Positions 45,003 through 56,807 of a stretch of 64,000 nucleotides of DNA are shown here, piece by piece; position 1 is the first letter of the stretch, and the number at the start of each line of letters is the position of its first letter. A program made the position numbers and the translations under genes. This stretch comes from Mastigias papua (taxonomy: Eukaryota; Cnidaria; Scyphozoa; Rhizostomeae; Mastigiidae): assembly GCA_964019165.1 (NCBI GenBank), contig OZ025281.1, forward strand, positions 6,419,799 to 6,483,798. The letters run 5' to 3'. A model generated the notes under the pieces. It did not search any database and was not told where the DNA came from. It saw only the letters and a list, made by a program, of their open reading frames with translations.

Positions 45003-48000
45003 CATTTTCAATTATTGGATCATCGACATCGAGGTGCAGGGATAGGACGCTCTGTGCACATGTCTACAGTTTCATCGACCACTCTTTATACTATCGTTAT
45101 AGACTTGTTATTTATCGTTTAACATTTGTTCAAAGTAGATACTGGAGAATGATTCGATCACCGTTCATAGTTTTTCTACTGATTTGTACAGTGTGCTCAT
45201 TTTGTGGCAAAGATTTTGTGTCCTTAGGCCGCAATGCCTGGCGCTGTAAAAGACGCGTTACCTTGGAAAGTGATGCTAGCAACCGGAAATCTATTACAGA
45301 GGAGCTACCATCTGAATTGAGGCATCCTGTTAATACCAACAAGTCAATTAAATGCTGTTGCGGTAAAGATTGTAAAGGAATCAGGGGTCTTAAGATGCAT
45401 CAGAGAAATTGCAGAGTCATGCAAGGACTTGACGATGAGCTTTGTGAACAACTTCAAGAGGATATTGAAAACTCTATTCGGAATACCAGTAGTTTTGGGG
45501 AAGATATGGAGAACAATGTTGCGGATGCTACTCAAATTTCAGGCGATTTTTCGATATTAAAACGTGAAATCAAACTTCAAAAATCTCACCATGACTGGTC
45601 TACGGCTAACGACCATTCCAAAGCTGCGTTTTCAAATGCAACAATCACAGCGTCGGATATTGATTCAAACATAAAAACAATGAACGATATTATATACACA
45701 TATTTTGTTGACAACTGTGGAAATGTAAACTCACCTTGTGACCGAAATGATCGCCTTTCCGATAAAATACAGGGGAGTGTCTGTTAAGGATCTAAAGAAA
45801 ATGCTCAGGCAACTGACACTTAACAACGGCGACATTAGCGAAATAAGGCTCCTTTCCAAACACTTGCGTAACAAGTTAAAAAAGAGAAATGACAACATCA
45901 CCTTTTCGTCAGAAGCAATCGACCATGACAAATAAATTGACAGAAACGTCTGGAAGTATGTTAAAACCGTTCTCAATAAGAGTACAGCTATTCTCCCTTC
46001 TTTCAACAAGGTAGGCTGTTTTGCGTTTTTCTCTAAATCATTTTCTGCTCTGAAACCTAACAAGTGCTTTACAATTCCAAACTGGATTCCTAAATTTGCT
46101 GACCCGAAAGTTCTTTTCAATCAAAATCCTCCAACATATCAGAAAATAACAAATATAATTCGTAAAATGAAAGCTTCAGGATCTCCTTGCCCACTGGATC
46201 AAATCTCTATAATCTGTTTTAAACGATGCCCTTACCTACGGTCATATCGTTCCGAAATAATTCACACTGTTTGGATCTCTGGTATAGTGCCCATGGAATG
46301 GAAAAAAGCAGCAACAATTCTCATCCATAAAAAGGGGGATTCTAATGATCCTTCAAGTTTTCGTCCTATAACTCTTGAATCGGTTCCTTTGAAAATATTC
46401 ACCTCTTGCCTTCGGAATTCTATTTATGCGTTTCTCTGTGAAAACAGTTATGTTGAACAAAGTATTCAAAAAGGGTTCACCCCTAAAATATCTGGCACTC
46501 TAGAGCACACAGCTCATATGTCACACTTTATCAACAAAGCGAGGATAAAACAACGTTCACTTGTTATTACATTGCTTGACCTCAAAAATGCTGTTGGGGA
46601 GGAACACCATAACTTGATCCATGAGGTGTTAAGTTACCATCATATCCCAGTCCACATCAGGTTTCTTATAAGGAGTCTTTACACTGGCTTTCAAACGTCT
46701 ATATTAACATCGGAATATAACACTCCATTTATCACAGTGCATCGTGGAGTTTTACAGGGTGATTGCCTGAGTCCTCTGATCTTTAATATGTGCTTTAATA
46801 CGTTCATTAAGCACACAAGAGGTGATCAGTATCGTCAATGTGGATTCCATATCAATAATAATCATATCTCTTCTTTAAACCCTGTTCATTGCTTTCAGTT
46901 TGCGGACGATGCAGCTGTTATAACTGGTCAAGAGTCCGAGAACCAAATTCTACTAAATCGCTTTTCTATCTGGTGCAACTGGGCTGATATGATCATCAGG
47001 GTCGAAAAGTTCATTACATTTGGTATCAAAAAGTCATCAACTAAATCTGTTCAATTTCAACCATCACTCTTAATCAACAGCAATCTTGTTCCTCAGGTGA
47101 AAGTAGACGACTCTTTTCGATATTTAGGCAGATACTTTGATTTTGCTATGTCCAACGATGTTCACAAAAAAGAACTGATAGCAATACTCACCGATAGCCT
47201 GTCACAAATAGATCGTCTACCGCTACACCCTAAGAACAAGTTAAAATTGTACAATCAATACCTTCTATCTAAGATCTCATGGCATTTAACAGTTGCTGAT
47301 ATTTCTGCTACCTGGATTAAGTAGAAATTAGATTCAGTAGCTGCAAAATACATTCGCAAATGGCTTGATCTACCAATTTGTGCCACCCTCAGTAGCACTT
47401 TTCTTCCCTGTAATAAGTTTGGTTTGAATATTTGTCCTTCATCTGTTAAGTTCTCTGAGTGTCAAACTGCTTTACGTATTGCTTTAAAGTCATCACCAAA
47501 TGCAGACATAAGAGGTCTTTGGAAGGATACTAGCAATGGTCCGAATTTGCAGTATGATGCATATCGCAATACAAAAGATGTTCTGAAGTCTTTCCGTTGT
47601 AAACAGGAGGAGAAGCTAAACGACCATCTTGTATCACAAGGCTCTTTCTTCTCTGCAGTTAAATCGCAAGCACTTCCTGAACTTAATTCCATGTGGTCTT
47701 CTGCTCAAGGACACTTGCCCAAGAATATTTTTAATTTTACGATCAAATACATGAATAATACCCTCCCGACTAAGATAAACCTCTGCAAATGGGGGCTTTC
47801 TTCTACTTCCGATTGCTCCTGTTGTTTAAGGCCAGAATCTCCTCTTCACGTTGTAGCTGGATGCTCCACATATCTTAATGACGGCCTCTTCACTTGGCGT
47901 CACAACTCAATGCTTCAGTTTATTGCAAACTCCTTTAAATCAGTCCCAGATTTAGTTCTTTATGTGGATCTCCCTGGCTTTATTACCCCTTCGGTACTTC

Positions 48001-48545
48001 CTGGGTATTCTCTTCGTCCTGATCTTCTCCTCACTATCTCTAAAAAATGCCTCTATATTCTGGAATTGACTGTTGGATTTGAAACTAATCTGTTGACCAA
48101 TGCTGTACGTAAAGCCAAAAAGTATGAAGATTTGATAAGACTCCAACAATATCAGTTTGATAGTGTTAAGTTTATCAGTCTGTCTATTAGTACTTTAGGA
48201 GTCTTCTCTCTTCAGTCAAATGACTTTCTTATCATGCTCAAAGAGATTAGTTTTGACGACAAACATATAAACTATATTACAGGGACATTAACAGGCATTG
48301 CCATACGATCTACATACTACGTGTTTTGCAAACGAGGTAAAGAATGGGAAATTCCAGAGATTCTATTTATTTAATTAAGCTATATTATTGCTGCTTAGAA
48401 ATATTATTGTTGTTGTTGTTGTTGATTTTTATTTTTTTTTGTTTATAATTTCTTACATTTTAGCGATAGTATTGACCAATTGTAATCTACCTAGGCATAG
48501 TGAGGTTTATGATTGTATGTAGAGAATTTGAAAATAAAATGAAGT
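45003..48545 (+). mobile_element. Endonuclease-bearing LINE element 5 (R2/NeSL/HERO-like), plus strand, broken
   Basis: Starts directly at the TTA tract and runs opposite to elements 1-4. After the stop codon at 48374 come a (TTG)n-like stretch at 48407-48424 and AATAAA at 48534-48539, so the right end is probably near 48545; it is not sharply defined. Confidence 0.75.
45150..48374 (+). pseudogene. LINE ORF with N-terminal zinc fingers, RT and restriction-like endonuclease (element 5)
   Basis: N-terminal part from Met at 45150: a finger CSFCGKDF and a second CCCGKDC...MHQRNC, then a spacer to about 45787. A frameshift near 45740-45787 moves to the frame that carries the rest, which is stopped by TAA at 45933 and TAG at 47322. 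RT (46167-47324): SFRPITLESVPLK, LLDLKNAVGEEHHN (D kept, the usual Phe is Val), GVLQGDCLSPLIF and QFADDAAV. The C-terminal piece (47424-48374) has CSCCLRPESPLHVVAGC and the endonuclease RPDLLLTISKKCLYILELTVGF. FADD, not YMDD, and the finger pair separate it from R4-like elements 1-4. The exact clade is not certain. Confidence 0.87.
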
Positions 48546-48918
48546 TTCCATAGCATACAGCATGCGTTTTGAAGTATAAACGCTGAACCAGCAAAGAGTC
48601 AACACAATGAATTCACTAGTTTGATGCGAGTAGTTTCTTCTATAGACTCCGAATTTTCGACGAATTAGGTAACGATCGTAGACTTCTTCAAAACATTAAT
48701 TCTGACAGCTCTGAATATTCGCTCTACTGCTCAAGGTCTCTAATAGTACAACTGACGTATATATGCAAAGTATGAGTAATTTACTGGGATTTATTTCGCG
48801 ATATCGAAGGATTGCCGTATAATAATAAGAATTAGTAGCCAATGATCAACAAAACAATATCGAACCAAACAAACCAACAACATGTGCAGGATATAAAATA
48901 AGCGAGTGAATGATATCT
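48546..48918. other. Non-coding stretch between element 5 and the Gypsy remnant
   Basis: AT-rich, no ORF or repeat recognised. It could be the 3' untranslated part or an LTR remnant of the Gypsy element that follows, but I find no matching LTR on the other side. Confidence 0.4.
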
Positions 48919-51410
48919 TCAACATTTGAAGTCTGTTAACAATCTTGAATCTACGACATCATCCGCGATCCACGCTGTTTCTCCGTTATCGAGTTCCACG
49001 AAATATTTAGTTTCTAAGCGACCTTTTTCATTTTGAGTACGCATTTTGTCTAGTACATTTCTAATAGACGTACTTACGTCTATAGGGTCGTCTGCGTTGT
49101 TCTTTTTCAAACGGTTGATGTGTACAATGGGGTGTCTGTTAGAGTCGGGCATATCTAGCTCTATATTTTCGTTAGAAATTACTTCTATCACGCGATAAGG
49201 ACCGAACCAATGATTCCTGTCTAGACCCGTGTTACGTTCGACGGCCTTAAGATACTGAATCACCAATTTTAAACTCAGCACGTTGGGCGTTATACCTCTT
49301 ATCATACACACTTTTATGCCTCTCCCTTTCTTTCATATTCAGATCTCTAACGATCGCATACGCTTGGCGCAAACTATTATTCCTGTTGTGAACGAAATCT
49401 TCCGTGTATAAACGCGTTGGTGGCTGGAATTCAACGCTTGCTGAGACTCTGTACGGACGACCGAACATCAAAAAACAGGGCGTCTCCTTCGTTACACCAT
49501 GTGGTGTGGTACGGTACGCTGCAATTAAGCATGGTACGAAAGAATCCCAGTTGTTTTTTTCTCCATTAATGACTAATGATAAAGAAGTTTTCAAAGTATC
49601 GTGACACCGTTCACACAATTCATTCGCTTGAGAATTTTACGCTGAAGTCTTATCAGTTCTTATTTGCTATTGTTTACAAGCTCTTTTTACGATATCCGAC
49701 AGAAAAGCTGAGCCTCGGTCTGACAAGATTTCCTCAGGGTATCCAAAGTCTCTGGAAAATGAGCGAATACAATCGACTACTTCAGTTTCCGTTGCCTTTT
49801 TCAAAGGAAAAGCCGTAGGCCATCGAGAGAAGTGGTGCTGAAAAGTCATAATGTATCTATTCCCATCTTCAGTTATAGGTAGTGGTCCAACAAAATCGAT
49901 ACCTACTATATCAAGAGGCTCATTACTTTCAATAGGATTTAATGGAACCCTTTTCTTGCGTTTAGGCGATTTATATCCTAAAACAGCCCTTGCAATTCTT
50001 GCAGTGCCGTGCGATATCCTTTTTCATACTAACCCAGAAATAGTTTTCTCTTATCTTTGAATACGTTCGCATAAAACCTGGGTAACCTTGTTCTTCATGG
50101 CAGTGTACTAATATTTTCACTCGTTCCTTCAAAGGTACCACTAACTTTTTCCTTGTTCGACATAAACTACCATAAATTTACTGAGTCCAACGATGATAAA
50201 GAATGTAATTTGCTGTGAAACATTCAATTTTCCTTCTACTGACCAAGTTCGATGGCATTATTCTGTCTGCTAAGAATTCTTTAAAATTCCTTTATATCTC
50301 TGTCTGAGTCCTGCTTGGCACCTATATCTGCCGCATCTAATACTCCTATACCCCAGCTTTTGCTACATATCTCTGATTCATCTAAGTTGGAAGAGATGGG
50401 ACATCTGGACAATTCATCAGCATTTCCATTCGATTTGCCAGCTCGATGACTCACAGTAAACGAATACCCTTGTAATTCACAACTCTAACGCATTATCATT
50501 TGATTTTTTGGCCACATACGTTTGATCCATTGTAAGGGGCGGTGATCGGTTATTACCGTAAAACGTGGCTGTCCATACAGATAATAATGTAAATGCTTTA
50601 TGCCCCAAACAATTGCAAGACATTCTTTTTGAATTACAGCATATTTTACTTCGCTAGGCTTAAGTTGGCGACTTGCATATGCAATCACTACTTCTTTTCC
50701 TTGCTGCATTTGCGCTAGCCCTACTCCAATTCCATTTTTTAAAAAAAATGTAATATAAAAGGGCTTTTGTAGTCAGGACATCCAAGCATGGGCGCTTGTG
50801 TCAGAAGATCTTTTAATTTATTAAACGCTGACTCTGCCTCCGATTTCCATGCAAAACATTAATTCCCCTTTGTTTTTGTTAGCTCTGTTAATGGCTTAGT
50901 AATAGCCCCAAATTTTTCAATAAATCTTTGATAGTACGAGGGTTAGACCTAAAAAGGCGTGAACTTCAGTTTTGTTTACAGGTGTTGGGAAATTCCTAAC
51001 AGCGGTTACCTTTCCGGGGACCGGTTTTATTCCAACGGCGCTAATCAAATGACCTAAGTATTTTACCTCGGTTCTTGCCCACTGGCACTTTGATGGTTTT
51101 AAGGTTAAACCTGCCTGGCATAGTTGATTGAGAACACGTTTTAGGCGCTTCTGGTGTTCATCAAACGTATCTCTGAAAATAATGACGTCATCTAAATAGA
51201 CTAAACAGTGACTCCTGTGTAAGCCTGTCAATACAAAATCCATCAAACTCAGGGGCATTTGTCAAGCCAAACGTGCCCTCTGGTGGTTGAAAACGCAGTA
51301 ATATCTTTAGATATTTCATCTAGGGTATCTGGCCAACTTTGCAGTTCAAGTGTCGTGAAATACTTCGATCCACCCATTGCATCCAAAGTATCATCGATTC
51401 AAGGTAAAGG
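48919..51410 (-). pseudogene. Ty3/Gypsy pol, 3' part (RT end, RNase H, integrase), degraded
   Basis: Read from right to left: RT with YLDDVIIF (50917-51258, the active site of Gypsy RT, Tyr-Leu-Asp-Asp) and LGHLISAVGIKP; RNase H with FTVITDHRPLQWI (50485-50709); a region of stops (49850-50480) where the integrase zinc finger should be; integrase core HFSRWPTAFPLKKATETEVV...ILSDRGSAFLS (49667-49849) and NNWDSFVPCLIAAYRTTPHGVT (49247-49618); and an integrase C-terminal segment FGPYRVIEV (48919-49311). Several stops and shifts. The RT is cut at 51411 by a BEL/Pao element, and its front part lies at 54768-55145. Confidence 0.88.
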
Positions 51411-51415
51411 ATAAG
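51411..51415. repeat. Target-site duplication ATAAG, left of BEL/Pao
   Basis: ATAAG, identical to 54763-54767. Removing one copy and the element restores the Gypsy RT reading (about KK-x-AYPLP), which confirms the insertion. Confidence 0.9.
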
Positions 51416-51779
51416 TGTGGGGAATACCCTTAGCATCGCGCAACATGTGCACAATAGTTATGCGCAGTATTGTAGGTATTTAGAAATTTTTTGAACATAT
51501 ATCGTACCATGTGCGTATCGTGCCACGTTTGTACCATACCCTTATCGTACCATGTGAGTATCGTGCCACGTTTGTACCGTACCCTTGTCGTACCATTTTG
51601 TAGTCACATGATTTTTGGTATATAATGAACATATTACATGTATATCAGTTTAGTTGGCGGTTATAGAGTAAAGACGGACTTGATTATAGAAATTATTGGA
51701 CATGAAACTAGCGTTTTTCTTGGAATAGCCTATGTTTGAGCAACGAAAAGAACTAGTAGGGAGCGGATATTTCCTAACA
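51416..51779 (+). repeat. BEL/Pao left LTR
   Basis: 364 bp, TGTGGGG...CTAACA. It contains a 43-bp tandem duplication (TATCGTGCCACGTTTGTACC unit) that is single in the right LTR, and otherwise differs by only a few bases. TATA-like box GGTATATAATG at about 51617. Confidence 0.92.
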
Positions 51780-51783
51780 AACT

Positions 51784-51800
51784 TGGTCCAACCTAGAGTC
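51784..51800 (+). other. Possible primer-binding site
   Basis: TGGTCCAACCTAGAGTC begins 4 bp after the left LTR, the usual place for a tRNA primer site, and has the usual TGG start. The tRNA is not identified. Confidence 0.3.
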
Positions 51801-51835
51801 GGATTGTTCTATATACAGGCATACGGAATTTTGAA

Positions 51836-52813
51836 ATGGAGAAATTGAAGAAAAAACGCAGTACTCATAGACGAAATGCAACGCTGCTCATCAAAAAGGT
51901 GGAAGATTTCGTGAAAGACAGTGCTAATGCATCGAAAAAAGGACAGTTGGAAGCTTACAAAACGGAATTGATCGAAATGCGGGAGTCCTTGAAAAAGATG
52001 GACGAAGATGTGTTGGACACCATGTACGAAAAAGAAGAAGATTCAGTAATTGACAAAGAAATAGACGAGGCAAGTACCTATAAACAAAATATTTTAATCG
52101 CTGTATTAAATATCGACGATCAACTGACGAAACTGACCGTGAATACTCCATCATTGATTAGAAGTGATTCTCAAAGAAGCGCTGCAGCATCCTCCAGCAT
52201 AGTCTCAGGCACTCGGGTTAAAGTTAAGTTGCCGAAGCTGGAGATAAGGAAATTCTGGGGGCAAATTTATGAATGGAAAGAATTTTGGGACGCGTTCAGC
52301 AGTGCCGTTCACGACAACGATGACTTAGCGGACGTCGACAAGCTAAAATATTTGCGTGGTTATCTTGACGGTTCTGCGAGATCTGTGATTGCAGGAGTAC
52401 CTACAACAGATTCATCTTACGCCACTGCGGTAGATTTGCTGAAGAAAAGATTTGACAATCCACACGTTATTGAGAGATCCCATACGAATATTTTAATTTC
52501 CCTTGCGCCAGTCTTTGGAGAGAGAAATGTTTCCAGGCTTCGTCAATTACTGGATCAGATAGAAATTCACCACCGCGGTCTAAAGGTACTTGGGGTTGAT
52601 CCGAAGACATATTCAAATTTTGTGGTGCCATTTTTGATGGAAAAGGTCCCAGAGTCGATCCTACTCAGCATGATTCGTGCGACCACTAAAGATCAACTGG
52701 AATGGACAATTGAGGACTTTATTGCGGCATTAGAGAAAGAGTTAAAAGTACGAGAGAGTCATATGTTATTGCGTCATCAGCCAATTCCTCCAGTGAAACG
52801 AGAACAGCAGTAG
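51836..52813 (+). CDS. BEL/Pao gag
   Basis: 325 aa. Charged coiled-coil-like N-terminus, then the gag domain common in BEL/Pao (LPKLEIRKFWGQIYEWKEFWDAF..., with YLRGYLDGSARSVIAG and LLKKRFDNPHVIERSH). Ends at TAG 52811-52813 in a run of Gln codons (CAG CAG TAG CAA). The next part, with knuckles and protease, is in the same frame, so the stop is probably a CAG-to-TAG mutation in one gag-pol ORF; programmed readthrough is the alternative. The start Met at 51836 lies 57 bp after the LTR, a normal leader distance. Confidence 0.88.
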   Translation: MEKLKKKRSTHRRNATLLIKKVEDFVKDSANASKKGQLEAYKTELIEMRESLKKMDEDVLDTMYEKEEDSVIDKEIDEASTYKQNILIAVLNIDDQLTKLTVNTPSLIRSDSQRSAAASSSIVSGTRVKVKLPKLEIRKFWGQIYEWKEFWDAFSSAVHDNDDLADVDKLKYLRGYLDGSARSVIAGVPTTDSSYATAVDLLKKRFDNPHVIERSHTNILISLAPVFGERNVSRLRQLLDQIEIHHRGLKVLGVDPKTYSNFVVPFLMEKVPESILLSMIRATTKDQLEWTIEDFIAALEKELKVRESHMLLRHQPIPPVKREQQ

Positions 52814-52846
52814 CAACACGGGGTCGGCATTGCAACAGCGAGCGCC

Positions 52847-54520
52847 ATGTTAAATGTCAACAAGAAGAGGAGATGCCCATTTTGCCTTGACGATACACAC
52901 CAAGCAGAGGAATGCACGAAGGTGAAAGAAGTTCAAGAAAGAAAGGACATTGCCAAGAAGTTTTCAAAATGCTTTATTTGTTTGAATTCAGGACATAAAG
53001 CTGCAAACTGTAGGTTGAAGGCGAACTGTAGAATTTGTAACGGCAAACACCATGTTTCTATATTTAATAGCAATGGCAGTTGCAAGTCAAGTGCTTTGCC
53101 AGCGGTGCCTAAAGCAACTTCTAGCGTAGCTACAAATGCGACCTTAGATCCCAATGCAGCTTCCTGGGTGGGAAGCACGACCTCGGGGAGTAAGGTGGCA
53201 TTGCAGACAGCTTTGGCATTTATTGACGATAAAAGAGAGAGAAAGGTAAGAGTGTTGTTTGACTCAGGGAGTCAAAAGTCCTTCGTCACATCTGAAGCTG
53301 TTTGCATGCTGGGTTTAAATGTTGTAAGAAAGGAGAACTTGGGAATAAGAGCATTTGGAGGAAATGAGACTGGTTATGCAATGAGGGATGTTGTTAGTTT
53401 TAGTGTTTCACCAGTAAATGGGGGAGAAAGCATAAATGTTGAATGCTTTGTTGTACCTGAGATAGCAACTATTATGAATGAGCATGTTGAATTTGTGAAG
53501 CATGAGTATCCTCATCTTAAAAGATTGTATTTTTCAGATGTTGCAAAGAACAAGGAGGAACTAAAGGTTGACATTCTAGTAGGAGCAAACTTCATATGGC
53601 AGTTTCAAAGGGGGGAAACAATCAGAGGGGGGCCAAATGACCCTGTGGCAATACACATAACCCTGGGTTGGGTTCTCTCTGGCCCTCTAAAGGGGAGAAG
53701 TGTTTCTCTAAATGAATCTCCTGTATCTAACAATAATCTCATTTCTACTTCAGCCAGACAAGACAAATTACTTTTAGAGGAAAAGGTAAGTACATTATGG
53801 GATTTAGATACATTGGGCATTCGTCCAGAGAATGAAGTACATGAAAAACTGTTAGATGAGATTTGTTATGCAGGGAAAAGGTACACAGTTGGCCTTCCAT
53901 GGAAAGTAGGACATGAAGATTTGCCATCAAATTATAATGTTTGTCATCAAAGGTTGCAAGGGTTGCTGAAGAAATTAAAGAAGGAGCCAGAAGTCTTAGC
54001 AAAATATGACGAGATTATTAAGGAGCAGGAAAAGGCTGGCATTGTAGAAAAGGTAGCAGATTTGGAATCAGAGCCACCTGGTAAAGTACACTATTTGGCA
54101 CATAGAGCTGTTATTCGGGAACACGCAGAAACAACAAAGGTGAGAATTGTTTTTGATGCATCTTGTAAGGAGGCAAGAAATGGAGTCTCACTTAATGATT
54201 GCCTCCATGTAGGGCCTCCATTAACACCTTTGCTATTTAGTATATTATTGAGATTTAGACAGAACAAGATCTGTTTGATAGGTGACATAGAAAAAGCCTT
54301 TCTAAACATTGGAATCACTGAAGTCGATCGAAATTGCCTTCGTTTTCTTTGGGTAAATGACATTAATGCAGAGTCGCAGCAAAGGATGCACGCTTGCGCA
54401 CAAAGCTTATGCTTGACTACGCCTAGTCAAGGAGGGGGGTGTGTGGGGAATACCCTTAGCATCGCGCAACATGTGCACAATAGTTATGCGCAGTATTGTA
54501 GGTATTTAGAAATTTTTTGA
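52847..54520 (+). pseudogene. BEL/Pao pol, truncated (zinc knuckles, protease, RT start)
   Basis: 557-aa open frame, in frame with gag. Zinc knuckles CPFCLDDTHQAEEC and CFICLNSGHKAANC plus a third CRICNGKHH; aspartic protease VRVLFDSGSQKSFV; RT front part with VRIVFDASCKEARNGVSLND and LIGDIEKAFLNIGI (the first catalytic Asp). After CLRFLWVNDINAESQ the frame runs through a deletion joint at about 54375-54410 into the polypurine tract and right LTR, so the second half of RT, RNase H and integrase are absent. Not able to mobilise itself. Confidence 0.88.
54429..54441 (+). other. Polypurine tract
   Basis: AAGGAGGGGGGTG directly before the right LTR, the expected plus-strand priming site. Confidence 0.7.
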
Positions 54521-54762
54521 ACATATATCGTACCATGTGCGTATCGTGCCACATTTGTACCATACCCTTATCGTACCATTTTGTAGTCACATTATTTTTG
54601 GTATATAATGAACATATTACATGTATATCAGTTTAGTTGGCGGTTATAGAATAAAGACGGAATTGATTATAGAAATTATTGGACATGAAACTAGCGTTTT
54701 TCTTGGAATAACCTGAGTTTGAGCAACGAAAAGAACTAGTAGGGAGCGGATATGTCCAAACA
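54442..54762 (+). repeat. BEL/Pao right LTR
   Basis: 321 bp, TGTGGGG...CAAACA; matches the left LTR apart from the 43-bp duplication and scattered substitutions. Confidence 0.92.
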
Positions 54763-54767
54763 ATAAG
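54763..54767. repeat. Target-site duplication ATAAG, right of BEL/Pao
   Basis: Identical to 51411-51415. Confidence 0.9.
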
Positions 54768-55145
54768 CACCCTTTTTTCGTGATTGAATTCACCTTTCTA
54801 TACTCGACGCAAAAACAAACAGACCCATCGGGTTCGGAAACAAGTACGATTGATGATGACCAAGCACTAGTGGACAGCCTAATTATTTCCTTAACGAGCA
54901 GCTGTTCAACTTCTTTATCAATCAAACACTTTTTTGCCAATGGTACTCGGTAGGGTTGTTGTTTTATTGGTTTTGCTTCACCTACGTCGATTCTATGTTT
55001 AACAATTTCAACTTGTCCTAGAGCAGGCTGCTTAGTGATTCAAAGTTCTCTTAGCAGTTCTAATAAACGATCTTTTCTTCGCTTTCTAAATGCATAATTG
55101 TTAAGTCATTTTCGGATAAAATATCGTTAGAGTCGTCTTCATTGC
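54768..55145 (-). pseudogene. Ty3/Gypsy pol, front of RT (continues 48919-51410)
   Basis: Minus strand: KEIIRLSTSAWSSSIVLVSEPDGS with FCVEYRKVNSITKK, the first conserved RT blocks of Ty3/Gypsy, running into the BEL/Pao target site. Further right the frame decays (IVKHRIDVGEAKP-like reading near 54990) and stops at the hAT end at about 55145. No protease or gag can be identified. Confidence 0.82.
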
Positions 55146-56807
55146 AGGGGCGGATCCAGACTGTCGCACAGAACGCACATGCGACAGTCAGGATTTGAAA
55201 TTTATGTTTTAGGCCTGTATATCAGCTTTATCCTGACTCCTATCAGTAATAGTAACTAGTAAGCTTATTGACTTTGTTGATTTCTAAATTGTGCAACTCC
55301 AGATATTATTTTGAGAGCAAATTACCAAGATAATTCATTACTCAGAACCATTTTCCCTCCCCCTGTCACTGATCAGTGACCCCTGTGCTGTGAGCACTGG
55401 CTGTGAGTGCCAAAGTTGCTACGCAGAGGTTGCAAAATCCACGATGAAAAGCTAAAGTTTGGCGAAAGTTTGGCGAAAGTTGTCCCGCAGTAACAGGCCT
55501 GTGCACAGGAGAAATTACATTGTTTTCTGACATTGTGCGACATTTTGGCGAAAGTTGTCCCGCAGTAACAGGCGTGTGCACAGGAGAAGTTACATTGTTT
55601 TCTGACATTGTGCGACAGTTGTGCGAAAGTTGTGCGAAAGTTGCTTTGGATTAGTTTTAGCCCTCGCTCCGCAGCACGAAATTCAACGGCAACAACAATA
55701 CTTCTCTGTTCCGCGATCAAAGTCAGTGATCTACGGTATTTCGAAAGAACTTAGTTGTTATTTCTGACAGTGAAAATGTGCTCAAACGATTAGAGACCTT
55801 GACATGAGATTTCTTCAATTTGGAGCTATTGGTAATGGAGGAAAAATGTCTTTGGGTGATATTAAACCCCTCTCTTGCGACGAGCGCCTAGGCCTTGTGA
55901 ACTACTAGTTTGCAGATTTATTGCTACCCAAAGTCATAAGATCGAAGGTGACTGTTCGGGCCAAGTAAGCAGTTTATTCAGTCAGGTATAGTTATAAATT
56001 AGAGTTAAGACTATTTACAGAAATTGCTACTGGCTTACCCCCAAGGGAAAGAATACGATGACACAGAGCGGGATGTAGAGATCATAGCAACTGTTAGACC
56101 ATAACACGGTAGGGAAGGGCTTTTCTTGGGCTGCATGGCAAGACTGCAATATTCATCTTTCAAGACACTTTTATTGTTTTACAAGCCTTCTTCCTCAATT
56201 GAAACATGACATTCCTTCTGTTGCTTTAGTTACTCTTTCGAATTTTGCCCCCAAAAGTAGATCAATTCTTTCTGCAGAACTAAACTTGAATTTGTGGCTA
56301 GAAAAGTTATGAAAGGGCAAGAAAAACTATTATAGTCCGAACTACAAGTTCAACCAGAATGAAGGTAGCGAAACTTGTGAAATAAATTATTTACACTTAT
56401 ATCATTTAGCAAATAGGAAGGTTAATGCCAATTTCTATTCTGCAAAATCTTTTAAGTAAAAACATATCTTCAATTTGAATTAAAATAAATTCAAGTATTT
56501 GTGTCCTCCTATCCTTAGTTAAAATAGTATTAGGTATTGCTCAGAATTACCAGGGAGTGGTTGATATCACAGTCATCTGCATTGCATTTTAAGCCTCCTT
56601 GGTACTGGAAGAAGATGTGATAGTCAATAACAATGTTTCTCACTAGTGATTGAAATTGTTTGGTAGATTAGAACTGGCTGCAGTAGAAATGAATTAAGTT
56701 TATTTTTTCCATAATTTAATTCTGGTTTAGGGTTATATCTGGTGGATTCTGATTATATGGTATGGTCACTAGCAGAAACTGGCAATGAAGATGCATACAT
56801 TCTTCCA
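55145..56807. mobile_element. hAT-like element A, left end and interior, decayed
   Basis: Begins CAGGGGCGGATCCAGAC, the typical end of a group of hAT transposons. A local palindrome of CTGTCGCAC/GTGCGACAG type lies just inside. Its own right end is not found before 56808, where a second hAT-type left end starts; both may share the end at 60556. No transposase frame is left here; the ORFs on the minus strand at 55366-55720 come from a tandem repeat. Confidence 0.5.
55471..55618. repeat. Two tandem copies of a ~75-bp unit
   Basis: TTGGCGAAAGTTGTCCCGCAG...TTTTCTGACATTGTGCGACA occurs twice, 75 bp apart, with two or three differences, followed by shorter GTTGTGCGAAA repeats. Confidence 0.85.

Larger units (their letters stand above)
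51416..54762 (+). mobile_element. BEL/Pao LTR retrotransposon, internally deleted, nested in Gypsy RT
   Basis: 3347 bp with LTRs at 51416-51779 and 54442-54762, a polypurine tract before the right LTR and a 5-bp target duplication. Coding content is gag, zinc knuckles, protease and the first RT motifs only; RNase H, integrase and most of RT are missing, so it could move only with helper proteins. Confidence 0.93.

Noticed and set aside
55366..55720. Minus-strand ORFs with repeated MSENNV peptide
   Set aside because: They arise from the 75-bp tandem repeat.
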